A stretch of 64,000 nt of DNA, taken from contig NZ_CP012024.1 in NCBI RefSeq assembly GCF_001050115.1, positions 2,646,001 through 2,710,000 of the forward strand. The letters are read 5' to 3'. Source of the DNA: Bacillus smithii. GTDB taxonomy: Bacteria > Bacillota > Bacilli > Bacillales > DSM-4216. The notes under the pieces are model-generated. The model saw only the letters and a program-made list of their open reading frames with translations, searched no databases and was not told the origin of the DNA. Shown here one piece after another: positions 20,057 through 28,197 of this stretch. Each line of letters starts with the position of its first letter. Positions within the stretch are counted from its first letter, which is position 1. A program made the position numbers and the translations under genes.

Positions 20057-21013
20057 TCATGGAGACTGATGGATCTTTTCATTTGATTGATTAGGAGAGT
20101 TTTCACTCGTCGAAGGTTGATCGGCATTTGTTGTTTGGCTTTGATTGTTTTCTGATGTTTGCGTATGATCAGCAGTACCATTGTTGTTCCGGTCGTTGTT
20201 CTGATTGTTTTCCGTCGATTGATTGGTCGGCGCCACCGGTACTAATGGATTGCTTTTCCCTGAAGGATCCGGAGTCGAGATACTTGGCGGCGTTAGTTTT
20301 AACTTTTTGGCAATCGTTGAATCATAATAAACGGAAATCGTCATATTAACCGTTAAGGCATTCGCTTCATTCTCTGTGGAAACAGGTTCGTCATTTCCAG
20401 CAAATTGGATCGATTCCACTCGATTGACACGATCCATTTGCTCCAATTTTTTTAAAAACTGATAAATCTCAGGATACGTTGACGCTTGTACGACTAAATT
20501 GACTTTTTCTTGTTTTACCCCCGACGGCAATGAAGTTTTGGCCGTTTTTGATGGTTTCGTATCGTTATTTTGTGCAGTTGTACTCGTCGTTTCACCCGTA
20601 TTGAAACTAGTCGCATTGGAGTTTGAGTTTGTTCCAGTCATTTGATCCGCCTGATTCGTACCATCACCGGCATCGGTTGATGAGTCAGAGTCTTCCGCAA
20701 GGGCGTATTGAATAATGGTACAGCCTGATGATGCTTCAGCCTTTTGCAAATCCAAAATAAATTGGTCGACAGAATCGTTCCAAGGAAGCGCTGCCTGCCA
20801 TTGATAGACCTTTTTCAAATCGTCTGCTGATAATTGTTTTTCAGATTGAGATTGAACCTTTTCCGATGAATCATTGACATGAGCCATTTGCGAAGAAAGG
20901 GCAGCAATCTGTTTTTTGGCAGGGACGATTGCTTTCCAATAATAAAAAATGTCTAAAAAACAGAAAAGGATCACAAGAATTAACGGGATCAACATTTTCA
21001 CTCGTTTGCTCAT
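20057..21013 (-). CDS. pilO: Type IV pilus inner-membrane protein PilO-like
   Basis: A 318-residue bitopic protein: short cytosolic N-terminus, one membrane helix (about residues 9-28), a coiled-coil (KQIAALSSQMAHVNDSSEKVQ), then a periplasm-facing ferredoxin-like region (VNLVVQASTYPEIYQFLKKLEQMDRVNRVESIQF). Two low-complexity Ser/Thr/Asn/Gln stretches, about 110-155 and 250-318, are unusually long. PilO with PilN and PilM forms the alignment complex of the pilus machine. It is the last gene of the operon, 2 bp after pilN. Confidence 0.8.
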   Translation of the reverse strand: MSKRVKMLIPLILVILFCFLDIFYYWKAIVPAKKQIAALSSQMAHVNDSSEKVQSQSEKQLSADDLKKVYQWQAALPWNDSVDQFILDLQKAEASSGCTIIQYALAEDSDSSTDAGDGTNQADQMTGTNSNSNATSFNTGETTSTTAQNNDTKPSKTAKTSLPSGVKQEKVNLVVQASTYPEIYQFLKKLEQMDRVNRVESIQFAGNDEPVSTENEANALTVNMTISVYYDSTIAKKLKLTPPSISTPDPSGKSNPLVPVAPTNQSTENNQNNDRNNNGTADHTQTSENNQSQTTNADQPSTSENSPNQSNEKIHQSP

Positions 21014-21015
21014 GC

Positions 21016-21648
21016 CTACTCATCCTTTTCTGTATCGATCTTTAATTTACTCGTTTCAAGCTGTAAAACATACTCCGCTTGATAGCGCGGCAACGTTGTT
21101 GGATCAATAGCGGTGTTGTCTGTTGCATTATCGGTTGTATAACCGTTCACGCTGCCGGTTGTATCATTTGTTTGAGGCGGAACGCCAAAACTCTTTAACG
21201 TCGCTTTCTTGATCCATGATATTTCATTGAGTCGTTTCAAATAATAAGCAATCTCGCTTTTTGTATCAAATTGAACGATCATATCCGCTTCTTGATCATC
21301 TGTCAGTGAAAATAGCAACAAATATCCTCTTTCCGGCAGCTTTTCCGTGAGTTCTTTCAATATTTTCGTCGTTTCAATGGGTTGATTTTGCGCCCATTTC
21401 ACAGCCGTTTCGTATTGATGGAAGGACTCGACTTCAGGATTTTGATGGTTCGCTTTCATTTTCGCAGCTTGCAGCTTTGTGGCAAAATCCACTTTCTCTT
21501 GCAGCTCGGCTTCTTGTTTTTGCAATGAATGGCCATAGATGAGAAGAAAAACAAGCAAAAAAATAAAAAGAACGAGCAAGATAAAAAGGCCAATCAAGAG
21601 ATAAGAAGGTTTTTTCTTTTTTTCAATGAAATTGATTTCTACTAACAT
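21016..21648 (-). CDS. pilN: Type IV pilus assembly protein PilN-like
   Basis: A 210-residue bitopic protein that begins with the PilN signature MLVEINFIEKKKKP, which binds PilM, followed by a single helix (about residues 16-38), a coiled-coil and a globular part with repeated beta-alpha pattern (GYLLLFSLTDDQEADMIVQF). It ends with a Thr/Asn-rich loop before the last strand. It lies between pilM (18 bp) and pilO (2 bp) in the operon. Confidence 0.85.
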   Translation of the reverse strand: MLVEINFIEKKKKPSYLLIGLFILLVLFIFLLVFLLIYGHSLQKQEAELQEKVDFATKLQAAKMKANHQNPEVESFHQYETAVKWAQNQPIETTKILKELTEKLPERGYLLLFSLTDDQEADMIVQFDTKSEIAYYLKRLNEISWIKKATLKSFGVPPQTNDTTGSVNGYTTDNATDNTAIDPTTLPRYQAEYVLQLETSKLKIDTEKDE

Positions 21649-21666
21649 ATACTCACCTTCTGATGC

Positions 21667-22652
21667 TCATTCTGCAGGGTGGAGGGCTAGTCCAATACAG
21701 TCAGAAAAAGCAGGCGGAATATTGATATTTTCTTTATTTTGAAATAACGGCACAGTCAATGCATCATCGATCTCCATTTCAATTTGCTCTTGCAAAACTT
21801 CGGAAATGGTTTGTAAATAAGGATGGTCCCCCGCTACGACGATTTTATTCAATCGCTTTTCCCCTTGCATGATGGTGAATTCGTAAAAGTTTTGCAATCG
21901 GCTTATTTCCTGAACGATCGTGCGAATATATTCACCGAGCAAATCTTCAATTCCTTCCGGCATATAATATTCATAATCCATATGTGAGCGGTTGATATAC
22001 GCTTCTCTATTTGCAGGCAAGTTTACATAGTGAACATAAATCGGCTGATGTTGTTCAAAAATCGATACTTGAATATACGAATAATGGATTTGCAGCAATA
22101 AAATACGGTCATCCGGACGAACCCGATTCAAATGGTAATACAGACGATACAACGATAAAAGCGATAAATCCATAACTCTCGGCTTTAATTTTAGTTTTTC
22201 CAATAAACCGACATACTGGTTCACAATCGCCTCCCGCGCTGCAATCATCAATGCTTCTCGGCCATTTTCACTCTCATCTTGCCATTCTACCGTTTCAATA
22301 ATCGGATCTTCAAAAGGAAGCGGAATGGAATCATTGGCAGCCATATAAAGATATCCTTTCATTTCATCACTCGGAACATCTTCAGGAATGGCCACTTTCC
22401 GCAAAAAAGTATGCCCGTCCGGAAGGCAAAGAAAGGCAGGCAGCTTTTTGGCGCCATATTCTATGAGCTGTTCCTCGATCATACCAAGCAAGTAATCTTC
22501 ATTCTCAATAAATCCGCCTGAAATGATTCCGTCCGGCAATGCTTTTTGATTGAATGAGAGAATGGTATTTTTTTTGTCACCAGTAAACGCAAATAATCAT
22601 CCGTTATGATCATTTGTAATTTCTTTCGTTTGCCATATGTATAGGACTTCAT
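21667..22652 (-). pseudogene. pilM: pilM, broken by a homopolymer frameshift
   Basis: ATG at 22652, with AAGGAG 9 bases upstream, opens MKSYTYGKRKKLQMIITDDYLRLLVT; the frame then hits a run of eight A (minus strand; plus-strand T at 22568-22575) and is lost. Adding one base restores a continuous frame (NTILSFNQKALPDGIISG) into the remaining 290 codons, giving 328 residues, normal for PilM. The body has the actin-like fold elements LPDGHTFLRKVAIPEDV, RVMDLSLLSLYRLYY and IVVAGDHPYLQ. PilM is the cytosolic actin-like partner of PilN. As written, translation could only restart internally without a good ribosome site. Confidence 0.75.
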
Positions 22653-22664
22653 TTCCTGATCTCC

Positions 22665-23423
22665 TTAACTCCACATGGTTCTTATGTAGAAATCTATCAT
22701 ATCTTGTCCATAAAAAAAGGCAAGAATGGCACCGGCAGCTATAAACGGGCCAAAAGGAACCGGTTTTCCTTTCTTAAATTTTCCTTTGAACAGGAAAATC
22801 AATCCGAATAACGATCCAAACAAGCAAGCCAGAAAAAATGACAATAGAGTCTTTTCTAATCCTAAAATCAACCCGATGACAAAGTACAGCTTAATATCTC
22901 CTCCGCCCATTGCCCCGTTTGTCACAACCGCGATGAGAAAAAGAAGTCCAAATCCAATCACGGCACCCGCCCATGAACTCCACCACGGTACGGTTGGCGA
23001 AAGGAGTCGAATGACGATAAAAAGAATCATAAACGGCAGCAAAATCTTATCAGGAATCACCATATAAGCTAAATCCGAAACGGTAATAACGACGAGCAAG
23101 GATGTAAACAAACAAGCCATCACCAGATTCATACTCCAGCCAAATTGATAAAAAGAAAAAGCAAAGAGCACACCCGTGACAGCTTCAAAAATAGGATAGA
23201 TCCATGAAATTTTTCTTTTGCACGACCGGCATTTGCCTTTGAGAAAGAAAAAAGAAAACAAAGGAATATTTTCAAACCAACGCAGTTTATGATGGCAATA
23301 AGGACAATGTGAGCTTGGAAAAACGATCGATTCATGGTTTGGCACGCGAAGCCCCACAACATTAAAAAACGAACCGAACACAAGACCTATTACGGCAAAA
23401 TAAACAGTCCAAAACGTATTCAT
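22665..23423 (-). CDS. pilD: Prepilin peptidase / N-methyltransferase
   Basis: A 252-residue polytopic protease. N-terminal cytosolic zinc site has four cysteines, CPYCHHK and CRSCKRK; the catalytic aspartates of this A24 family lie in VSDLAYMVIPDKIL and GGGDIKL. About seven or eight membrane segments. It cleaves the leader of type IV prepilins after glycine and methylates the new N-terminus. The start used has GAGGAT 5 bases before ATG. It could also process competence pseudopilins, which would explain its survival even though other pilus genes are broken. Confidence 0.9.
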   Translation of the reverse strand: MNTFWTVYFAVIGLVFGSFFNVVGLRVPNHESIVFPSSHCPYCHHKLRWFENIPLFSFFFLKGKCRSCKRKISWIYPIFEAVTGVLFAFSFYQFGWSMNLVMACLFTSLLVVITVSDLAYMVIPDKILLPFMILFIVIRLLSPTVPWWSSWAGAVIGFGLLFLIAVVTNGAMGGGDIKLYFVIGLILGLEKTLLSFFLACLFGSLFGLIFLFKGKFKKGKPVPFGPFIAAGAILAFFYGQDMIDFYIRTMWS

Positions 23424-23566
23424 TCTCGATCCTCTCATTCCTTGTGATAGCAAATACTCACTTAAGCGAAAAACGCCATGATCATTGCTAAACTATCATT
23501 ACTTAAGAGAGAAGCTGTTTCTTTCCATTGTGTCACAATACAGAAAGTAAATGAAAATAAGGATAC

Positions 23567-23588
23567 GGTCTGGATAGTAATCCAGACC
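23567..23588 (-). terminator. Hairpin between pilA and pilD
   Basis: GGTCTGGAT and ATCCAGACC form a 9-bp perfect stem with a 4-base loop. The U tract is weak, consistent with an attenuator that lowers expression of the machinery genes relative to the pilin. Confidence 0.55.
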
Positions 23589-23616
23589 TTAAAACGATCA
23601 TTCCTTATTAATTGGA

Positions 23617-24048
23617 TTAAAAATTGCCTGAGTTGATATCTTTTTCAGAGCCTTTAAATGTACCTTTACTAGTTACTAATTGAATGTAATAACCTGTATC
23701 ATCCTTTTTTACATAACTACCGCTCGCATAAGTTTTTGACTTATCATATGGATCTTTTGGAATCGCATCTAAATAGCCGGCATCCACCAAATCTTGAAGA
23801 GTGGCGCCATTTGAACTTTTTATTTTCGACGATACTGTACTGTTTTCATCATCGGCAATCGCTAATTTAGCTGCATTAATAATTAACAAGGCATTGGATC
23901 GATTCGAATCGGCTCTGCTGTTATCGATAATTTTTCCGACGCTTGGTACAGCCACCGCTGCGATAATGGCAAGAATGACAACAACAGCCAATAATTCAAT
24001 CAGCGTCATACCTTTTTGATTTTTCACGACAGTTTGCAATTTTTTCAT
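23617..24048 (-). CDS. pilA: Type IV prepilin (major pilin candidate)
   Basis: A 143-residue protein with a 13-residue basic leader ending KNQKG, cleavage before MTLIELLAVVVILAII, the glutamate at +5, and a long hydrophobic alpha-1 helix. The C-terminal domain is acidic and soluble with a DPYD motif (GYLDAIPKDPYDKSKTY) and no cysteine pair. The ATG has GAGGGAG upstream; a longer frame with 14 extra codons lacks a site. It lies between pilC and pilD, the usual Bacillaceae order. It has its own promoter candidate and a hairpin behind it. Confidence 0.88.
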   Translation of the reverse strand: MKKLQTVVKNQKGMTLIELLAVVVILAIIAAVAVPSVGKIIDNSRADSNRSNALLIINAAKLAIADDENSTVSSKIKSSNGATLQDLVDAGYLDAIPKDPYDKSKTYASGSYVKKDDTGYYIQLVTSKGTFKGSEKDINSGNF

Positions 24049-24356
24049 GACACTCCCTCTTTCTTTCCTAATAATTCTTCCAACGATCAATGAAAAATAG
24101 AAACTTGAGCCATCATTTCATGTTTAAACGATCGCCCCAACTCCTCTCAAATACTATTTTTATTAGGAAAACAGAAAATGGGAGGTTGCACTACTCGCTC
24201 CAAGTCATTCAAGTGCCCAGATACAAATGACTCTTCATCACTCCAAATTCCGAAAGTTTACAACTCTATTATACGTTTTTTAGGTAGAAAGTCACTAAAT
24301 TTTTCCGTGAAAAAAGTATGAATTTTCTATTAATAGTCTCTCTATCCATTACTCTT
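24049..24356. other. Leader region of pilA
   Basis: About 300 bp between pilC and pilA without a gene. It holds the candidate promoter at 24268-24295 and, if that is right, a long 5' leader of about 210 bases. Confidence 0.4.
24268..24295 (-). promoter_or_regulatory. Candidate sigma-A promoter of pilA
   Basis: On the minus strand GTGACT, 16 bases, then TATAAT. The -10 is perfect, the -35 is moderate. Position fits a separate pilA transcript. Confidence 0.4.
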
Positions 24357-25562
24357 TTAAAAACCTTGATAAATGCGAAAAATCGGGACGTAAATGGATA
24401 AAATGATGATGCCAACCGCGACCGCCAAAAACACAATGAGCATCGGCTCGATTAATGTTTTCACTTGTTCAGTTGCTTGTTCAACTTCCGATTCATAAAA
24501 ATCCGCCACTTTTTCCAACATAAAATCTAACGTCCCGGAGCTTTCGCCTAAAATAATCATTCTTGTAACAAAAGGCGGAAAAGCCCAATGTCCAATCATC
24601 GGCTCAGCCATTGATTTTCCTTCTTCCAATGATTCTTTCGATTGATTGAGCACATTGATGATGACTTGATTGTCCACTATACGTTCAACAATGGTTAATG
24701 AATCAAGAATCGGGACTGAAGCGGAAAACAATGAACTTAATGTTCTCGCCATCCGAGCAAGCGCCGATTTTTGAATGATTTTACCGAACACAGGAATTTT
24801 AAGTTTCATATAATCAAGCAAATAATTGCCTCTCGGTGAACGCATCCATAGCCAGAATAAAAGCGAGCACGCCATCACAATCAATACAATAAGCCAACCG
24901 TAAGACGTTAAAACGTGACTGATCATAAGCATCAATCTAGTTATCAACGGCAGATTGGCACCAAGAGAAGCAAACATTTCTTCAAACATGGGCACAACAT
25001 AAATAAACATAAAAAAGACTACCATAATAGCAACGAAAAGAATCGCCAGCGGATACACCATGGCCGATTTCACTTTTTGCCTGATTTCGTATTGTTTTTC
25101 GAAATAAGTCGCCAGCCGGTCTAAAATTTCATCCAACTGTCCGCCGACTTCTCCGGCTTTTACCATATTTATATAAATGGACGGGAAAATATTCGGAAAT
25201 TTTCGGGCAGCCTCAGAATAAGCAATCCCCGAACGAATTTCTTCTTCGACTTCGACAAGCGCATCTTTCAACAGACGATTATCTGTTTGTTCAGATAATA
25301 TTTTTGTCGCTTCCACAACGCTGATTCCGGCTTTTATGAGCGTTGCAAATTGTCGAATATAAATCACTAAATCTTTGTATTTGACCTTTTTGGGGAGAAT
25401 ATTGACTTCACGGTAAAGCAGGCCAGTCATCTCTTCCAGTGCGGCAACGGCAATGCCATTTTCTTTCAACTTTTGCACCGCTTTGCTGCGAGTATCTGCT
25501 TTCACCGTTCCTTTCACTCTTTCCCCTTTGCGATTACGGCCGCTGTACTGAAAAACTGCCAT
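24357..25562 (-). CDS. pilC: Type II secretion / type IV pilus platform protein PilC
   Basis: A 401-residue polytopic protein with two GspF/PilC domains (about residues 70-195 and 272-395) and three membrane segments. Typical elements: IRQFATLIKAGISVVEATK, VKAGEVGGQLDEILDRLA, YPLAILFVAIMVVFFM and the repeated VTRMIILGESSGTLDFMLEK. It anchors the pilus motor ATPases to the membrane. The ATG overlaps the stop of the pilT remnant as TGATG, so it was translationally coupled to pilT. It looks intact, unlike the ATPase genes upstream. Confidence 0.92.
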   Translation of the reverse strand: MAVFQYSGRNRKGERVKGTVKADTRSKAVQKLKENGIAVAALEEMTGLLYREVNILPKKVKYKDLVIYIRQFATLIKAGISVVEATKILSEQTDNRLLKDALVEVEEEIRSGIAYSEAARKFPNIFPSIYINMVKAGEVGGQLDEILDRLATYFEKQYEIRQKVKSAMVYPLAILFVAIMVVFFMFIYVVPMFEEMFASLGANLPLITRLMLMISHVLTSYGWLIVLIVMACSLLFWLWMRSPRGNYLLDYMKLKIPVFGKIIQKSALARMARTLSSLFSASVPILDSLTIVERIVDNQVIINVLNQSKESLEEGKSMAEPMIGHWAFPPFVTRMIILGESSGTLDFMLEKVADFYESEVEQATEQVKTLIEPMLIVFLAVAVGIIILSIYVPIFRIYQGF

Positions 25563-25786
25563 CAATAACCACCATCTGTCATATAAGGTTTGGCATCTTC
25601 CAATGAAATGAGATTTTGATTCAGCAAAGATTGAACAGACATTTGCATCGTCTGCATGCCGATATGTTTGCTTGTCTGCATCACGCTTCTTATCTGATGA
25701 ATTTTCTCATTGCGAATTAAATTACGTACAGCCGGATTATTAATTAAAATTTCAAAGGCGGCAATGGCTCTGATTCGTATTTTGTG
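25562..25786 (-). pseudogene. pilT: 3' remnant of pilT (retraction ATPase)
   Basis: About 72 codons remain: IAAFEILINNPAVRNLIRNEKIHQIRSVMQTS... MTDGGY. This is the C-terminal end of PilT, with the AIRNLIRE-type segment. The Walker A, Asp and His boxes and the N-terminal domain are absent. Upstream the sequence is the low-complexity 3' end of the VanW-like gene in another frame; the join lies around 25770-25790. A deletion removing pilB and most of pilT explains this. No start codon with a ribosome site leads into it. Confidence 0.85.
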
Positions 25787-27113
25787 TTGAAGAAGACGGT
25801 TTCTCTTGATTGGAGGAACTGCCATTCTGACTGGTTTGAGATGGGTTGTCCGCTTCGTTGTTCGGCGTACTCCCCGTTGTTGTATTTTGTGAAGCAGGAT
25901 CGATTTTTTCGTTCGCTGTGTGCTCTGTTGCATCATTCTCCGTGCCGGAATTTCCATCGGCCGTTGCGTCACTTTCTGGTTGTTTCAAGTTTTCCACAAC
26001 AATTTTCGGAATCGGCAAATAAAAATCTTTTGATACAAGAGATTCATAAAATACTTTATGATTCAATGCCACTTGTTTATACAGTTCCGCCGAATACCCG
26101 TATTTGCCGTTTTGATTGGCCGCCGTTTCTGCCAACGGTCGGTATTGTATGACTTTTCTTGGCGCATACGTTTTTACGTTTTTCTTCACCAATTGATAAG
26201 TAAAAGGATCGCTAGGACCGATTAAACTGAGCTTTAATACATGATCTGATATTTTCTCGCTTTTAATGACAAACGCTGTATGATTGGGATTATAAATTTT
26301 TAAATCAGCTTTGGAACCGTCCACCCTTGCCTCATAACCTAATTCTATCCCCTCTGGCAAAGTATCACTAATATGTCTTTCTACGATTTGTAAATTGGTT
26401 GGCAACGTTAATTGATAGATGGCAGAAGCGCATTGGATGAAAAAGCCTTTGTCATCATTGTCCAGATTTTGGATATAATCATTCAACGAAAAGATTTTCT
26501 CCGGCTTCAGCGTCATGGTGGAATTGCTCGACAACCAGTCCTCCATGTCAGCCGGATCATTTACGAAAATCCTTTTGGAATCGATTATTTTCGGTTTGTT
26601 TTCAGACGCTTTCAAATATTGGACTAAATCCTCCGTTTGCTGTGAAGAATCTAAACGACCCGCTTTTTCCTTCAGCAGCTGCTTTACCTTTTCCAAATCT
26701 ATTAAATTGACTAATTCAGGATTTTCTAATTTCTTGAACAAAATCGTTTTAAGAGATTGTTCATCCACTTCTGTATACAGAATATTTTTCTCGCCATCCA
26801 GACAGGCGTTCAAAGAAGATGCAACTTTAAAATGCACGACACTCATCGGTACGGAAATCGTTTTATTAAAAAAAGTAAAAGATACTGTCGATTTTTTTTG
26901 CCAATCCAACACATTTTCTGATATTTTCGATTCCGCTTCTGCTTTATTCAAAGAGGATATATTAATGGGCCCAATATATGTACCTTCTTCAAATACAGGT
27001 TCTTTTTTTGAAAAAGAAGCCATCGCCAAAGAGGTGATCTTCGAAAGAGCCATCAGAACAATTGTCGAAATCAGCAAAATAGCGAAAAAGCGAAACATGT
27101 TTGTTCTGTTCAT
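25752..27113 (-). CDS. VanW-like membrane-anchored protein, 3' end altered by deletion
   Basis: A 453-residue protein with an N-terminal membrane anchor (FRFFAILLISTIVLMAL), two repeats of a YoaR-like extracytoplasmic domain, a VanW-type segment (QCASAIYQLTLPTNLQIVERH, GIELGYEARV) and a G5-like strand region. The last 70 residues are Ser/Thr/Asn/Gln-rich. The final residues (NTNQSHCRL, stop) are read out of frame through the pilT remnant, so the natural end was lost in the deletion. Such genes head pilus operons of this type in some Bacillaceae; the role may be wall passage of the pilus. It overlaps the upstream gene by 4 bp. Confidence 0.7.
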   Translation of the reverse strand: MNRTNMFRFFAILLISTIVLMALSKITSLAMASFSKKEPVFEEGTYIGPINISSLNKAEAESKISENVLDWQKKSTVSFTFFNKTISVPMSVVHFKVASSLNACLDGEKNILYTEVDEQSLKTILFKKLENPELVNLIDLEKVKQLLKEKAGRLDSSQQTEDLVQYLKASENKPKIIDSKRIFVNDPADMEDWLSSNSTMTLKPEKIFSLNDYIQNLDNDDKGFFIQCASAIYQLTLPTNLQIVERHISDTLPEGIELGYEARVDGSKADLKIYNPNHTAFVIKSEKISDHVLKLSLIGPSDPFTYQLVKKNVKTYAPRKVIQYRPLAETAANQNGKYGYSAELYKQVALNHKVFYESLVSKDFYLPIPKIVVENLKQPESDATADGNSGTENDATEHTANEKIDPASQNTTTGSTPNNEADNPSQTSQNGSSSNQEKPSSSTQNTNQSHCRL

Positions 27114-27703
27114 GACAGATCACCTTTTTCATCCGTTTTATTGTTGCGCTGAGCCAGTATATCTTCAAATGAAGACTCATTTTGTTGTAAAGGATCCGCT
27201 TCCTCTTTCAATGCTTCAAACCGTTTTTGATACATTTCTTGCATGCTTTCATCTTCATTTAAGGCCGAAATCATTGAAAGATCATATTCCGTGTCAAGGG
27301 GAGGAGCCGTTAATTCATCACGCAAAGAATCGGGACGATCTTCTTTCAATCCGCCATTAGGTTGGATCGGGATGTCAAGATTATCTGCCATCGCTGCTTT
27401 TTCTCTCAATTCATCGTAGTCAAACTTCGGCTCGGCAAGTTCAAACGGATCCACTCCCGGATTGTCTTCAAACCACGGTTCTCTTGGATATAAAAGAATG
27501 GTTAAACATAGAATAAATAAGAACGCGATCACCACGGCAACGGCATTCGGAAAAATCAAAAACGCTACCTTCGCAATCAAAAAGCAAAAAATACTTGCTA
27601 TGATCAAATAACGTTTATGGCGTTTACTCATAGATAAAGGAATCATATAAAACAAACAAGAAAATACGATGATCGGAATGACGAAAGATAAAATGGTTTT
27701 CAT
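27110..27703 (-). CDS. Uncharacterised membrane protein, first gene of the pilus operon
   Basis: A 197-residue protein from the ATG at 27703 (a GTG at 27727 is the alternative). Two or three hydrophobic segments occupy the first 80 residues (KTILSFVIPIIVFSCLFYMI; YLIIASIFCFLIAKVAFLIF; VAVVIAFLFILCLTILL), followed by a strongly acidic, helical cytosolic tail (FELAEPKFDYDELREKAAM ... ESMQEMYQKRFEALKEE). The family was not recognised. The 4-bp overlap with the VanW-like gene places it in the same operon. Confidence 0.6.
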   Translation of the reverse strand: MKTILSFVIPIIVFSCLFYMIPLSMSKRHKRYLIIASIFCFLIAKVAFLIFPNAVAVVIAFLFILCLTILLYPREPWFEDNPGVDPFELAEPKFDYDELREKAAMADNLDIPIQPNGGLKEDRPDSLRDELTAPPLDTEYDLSMISALNEDESMQEMYQKRFEALKEEADPLQQNESSFEDILAQRNNKTDEKGDLS

Positions 27704-27727
27704 AATGCCCCCAAAAATGAAATTCAC

Positions 27728-28197
27728 TTCTCCCTTCTTGAATCTATTATACTAATAAATAATACCTATTCTGTGGAAAAATTTTAATATTTTTAAATGG
27801 CGATCCAATCAGAGGTTAACATAAATAAGCAAATCCCTCTGACGGCTGCTTATCTGCCGACCCTCGGTTTCATATTTTGCCACACAACTTTTTTCATCCA
27901 GAAGCTGCTGATCCGTATTCTAAGATGAAAGGAATTATCCCTTATGAACATTTCATTCTTCTCTTAGAAAACTTTTATGGACGTCTTCCTGCCTCTGATT
28001 GAAGCGGCTGATCATGATTTAAGAGACCGCTATTTTAGCCATTCGGAAGAATCACAGATTTCAAAAAAGAGCTCTGTCAGAAGGCAAAAATTGTCTCTAC
28101 TACTTTATTCTTAGCTGTCTTTCTATTATCATTGGTGGAGTAAAGAACATTGACATTTTACTCGAAAAAGTACGAATGAAAAGGCGGGTCTGCATTG
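27728..28197. other. Intergenic stretch between the divergent pilus operon and pbpD
   Basis: About 470 bp. An inverted repeat TCAGAGG/CCTCTGA is present near 27807-27842. A 45-codon plus-strand frame starts at 27977 but lacks a ribosome site. It should contain promoters for both directions; none is clear. Confidence 0.3.

Noticed and set aside
20057-20400. Ser/Asn/Gln-rich repeats at the end of pilO, considered as a tandem repeat array
   Set aside because: Low-complexity but with no regular period.
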